Source of the DNA: CAZBBC01 sp964489835
GTDB taxonomy: Bacteria; Calditrichota; Calditrichia; JAJRVZ01
Direction: 5' to 3'
Assembly (NCBI GenBank): GCA_964489835.1
Contig: CAZBBC010000113.1
Span: 1-15,142, forward strand
DNA length: 15,142 nucleotides
Shown here: positions 14,302 through 15,142 of the stretch, one piece after another
Layout: every line of letters begins with the position of its first letter
Numbering within the stretch: position 1 is the first letter of the stretch
Notes under the pieces: generated by a model
Told to the model about the DNA's origin: nothing
Databases searched by the model: none
Seen by the model: the letters and a program-made list of their open reading frames with translations, nothing else
Position numbers and translations under genes: made by a program

Positions 14302-14781
14302 ATGAAAAAGTTATTTATTTTAGTATTCTCTATCATTTTGCTCAATCAATTTTTATCCTGTACCAAAGACACCAGTAGTACTGATCAGGATAACGAAAAA
14401 AAACTGACCTATTTTACAACAAATTATGGAGGATGTAACGGGCAAACCAGTTTTGAAAAGACATCTCTAAGATCCTATATTAAAAATGATACCGTCTTTT
14501 ATTCCATCAGAGACGATACCTTACATATTTCAATCGGCCATAACTATATTTGCTGCGCCCCGTTTGAGGTATTATCAATCCAGGAAGATAATCATTTAAA
14601 GATAATATTAAATGACACCTGCCGGGCGCCCTATGAATCTTGTTATTGCCGCTGTAACTGTTATTATGAGTTTGAAGTAATATTCTTAAACTATACGGCT
14701 GGCGTATGTTATTTGAGCATTTATTTACATGATCCCAGACAAGCGGCGGATAGTCTTATTCATGAACAAATAATTAACTAA
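14302..14781 (+). CDS. Small cysteine-rich lipoprotein, unknown function
   Basis: A 159-aa lipoprotein. The leader MKKLFILVFSIILLNQFLSC ends in a good lipobox, making Cys20 the lipid site. AGGAG precedes the ATG by about 11 nt. The mature domain has nine more cysteines: Cys45 in YGGCNGQ, Cys84 and Cys85 in YICCAPF, Cys107, a CYCRCNC cluster at 114-120, and Cys136. The body looks like a beta-sandwich (DTLHISIGHN, LKIILND, CYYEFEVIFLNY, GVCYLSIYL). Similar small 'ICC.P...C.C.C.Y' lipoproteins occur in FCB-group bacteria, without known function. The cysteines could form disulfides or bind metal in the periplasm. Confidence 0.75.
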   Translation: MKKLFILVFSIILLNQFLSCTKDTSSTDQDNEKKLTYFTTNYGGCNGQTSFEKTSLRSYIKNDTVFYSIRDDTLHISIGHNYICCAPFEVLSIQEDNHLKIILNDTCRAPYESCYCRCNCYYEFEVIFLNYTAGVCYLSIYLHDPRQAADSLIHEQIIN

Positions 14782-14857
14782 TATGGTCACTTAAATTTGA
14801 ATTTATCGTTTAAAACCAAGCCGGTTATGGTGCGCTTTTAGCTAAATAAGGAGCCAT

Positions 14858-15109
14858 TTGAATTCTATAATCACCATAATATTTGCATTCATCATACTCG
14901 TATTTTTTATCACCCTCTTTGTAAAGATTTCAATGAGAATCCGGCGCGTTGGTGGCAGTATTCCCTATTTTATCAGTTCCGGGGCAATGGATGCAACTCT
15001 GGATAAAGAGAAAAAGGCAGCTACGACAGTTATTGTCGAGAGTAATGCGCATAAGAAAATGGAAGAACAATCTTCATTCGATCCACCGGAAAAAGATAAA
15101 ATTGATTGA
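14858..15109 (+). CDS. Small single-pass membrane protein, TTG start
   Basis: An 83-aa protein. TTG at 14858 is the best start: AAGGAG lies at 14848-14853, only 4 nt upstream, which is short but usable, and the ORF then begins MNSIITIIFAFIILVFFITLF, one membrane helix (about residues 3-23). A basic patch (KISMRIRR) follows, so the tail should be cytoplasmic. The tail is charged and probably flexible (DKEKKAATTVIVESNAHKKMEEQSSFDPPEKDKID). The family is not recognised. It ends 33 bp before the window edge. Confidence 0.6.
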   Translation: MNSIITIIFAFIILVFFITLFVKISMRIRRVGGSIPYFISSGAMDATLDKEKKAATTVIVESNAHKKMEEQSSFDPPEKDKID

Positions 15110-15142
15110 TTATTTAAAAACTGGCCTCTAACAAGTCCTTCA

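Overview
The window is about 15 kb of moderately AT-rich bacterial DNA. Export signals are abundant (signal peptides and lipoboxes), most confident genes have a recognisable Shine-Dalgarno site, and the spacers are long and filled with short dispersed repeats. The gene families present are a secreted GH38 alpha-mannosidase-like enzyme, a right-handed beta-helix protein, a sulfatase, a TolB/PD40 lipoprotein and small exported proteins of the 'MADDIYFKNG' kind. Together they suggest a heterotrophic, polysaccharide-degrading member of the FCB superphylum outside typical Bacteroidota, for example a Marinimicrobia-, KSB1- or Calditrichota-like lineage. That placement is an inference from gene style, not from a marker gene.

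Left part (1-1885). The N-terminal part of a cobalamin-binding-domain radical SAM protein runs off the left edge on the minus strand. It is separated by about 510 bp from a plus-strand SpoIIAA/STAS-like protein. The spacer holds the most regular non-coding structure of the window: two blocks of alternating GTGAAC/TTCAC half-sites with exact 21-bp periodicity, and the blocks are also inverted relative to each other. A small HNH endonuclease follows and overlaps, tail to tail, the next gene.

Central part (1846-9932). This looks like a glycan-degradation locus. A secreted beta-helix protein (minus) and a secreted GH38 glycosidase (plus) are divergently transcribed from a shared 387-bp spacer. 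The GH38 gene converges on a minus-strand lipoprotein of unknown function. After a repeat-containing spacer comes a sulfatase with all visible catalytic residues but no signal peptide. No SusC/SusD pair, transporter or regulator is visible. A plausible division of labour is extracytoplasmic lyase/glycosidase action followed by intracellular desulfation, but the substrate is unknown.

Right part (9933-15142). A run of plus-strand genes encodes only exported or membrane proteins: a 626-aa lipoprotein with Ig/FN3-like domains and a six-bladed TolB-like propeller, a two-TM exported protein, a secreted 115-aa protein, a cysteine-rich lipoprotein and an 83-aa single-pass membrane protein. Long spacers separate several of them. 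They contain dispersed repeat sequences, a probable lipoprotein gene remnant, and palindromes that may be operators or hairpins. No tRNA, rRNA, CRISPR array or insertion sequence is visible. I found no clearly new defence or mobile system; the 21-bp half-site array is the best candidate for something undescribed.
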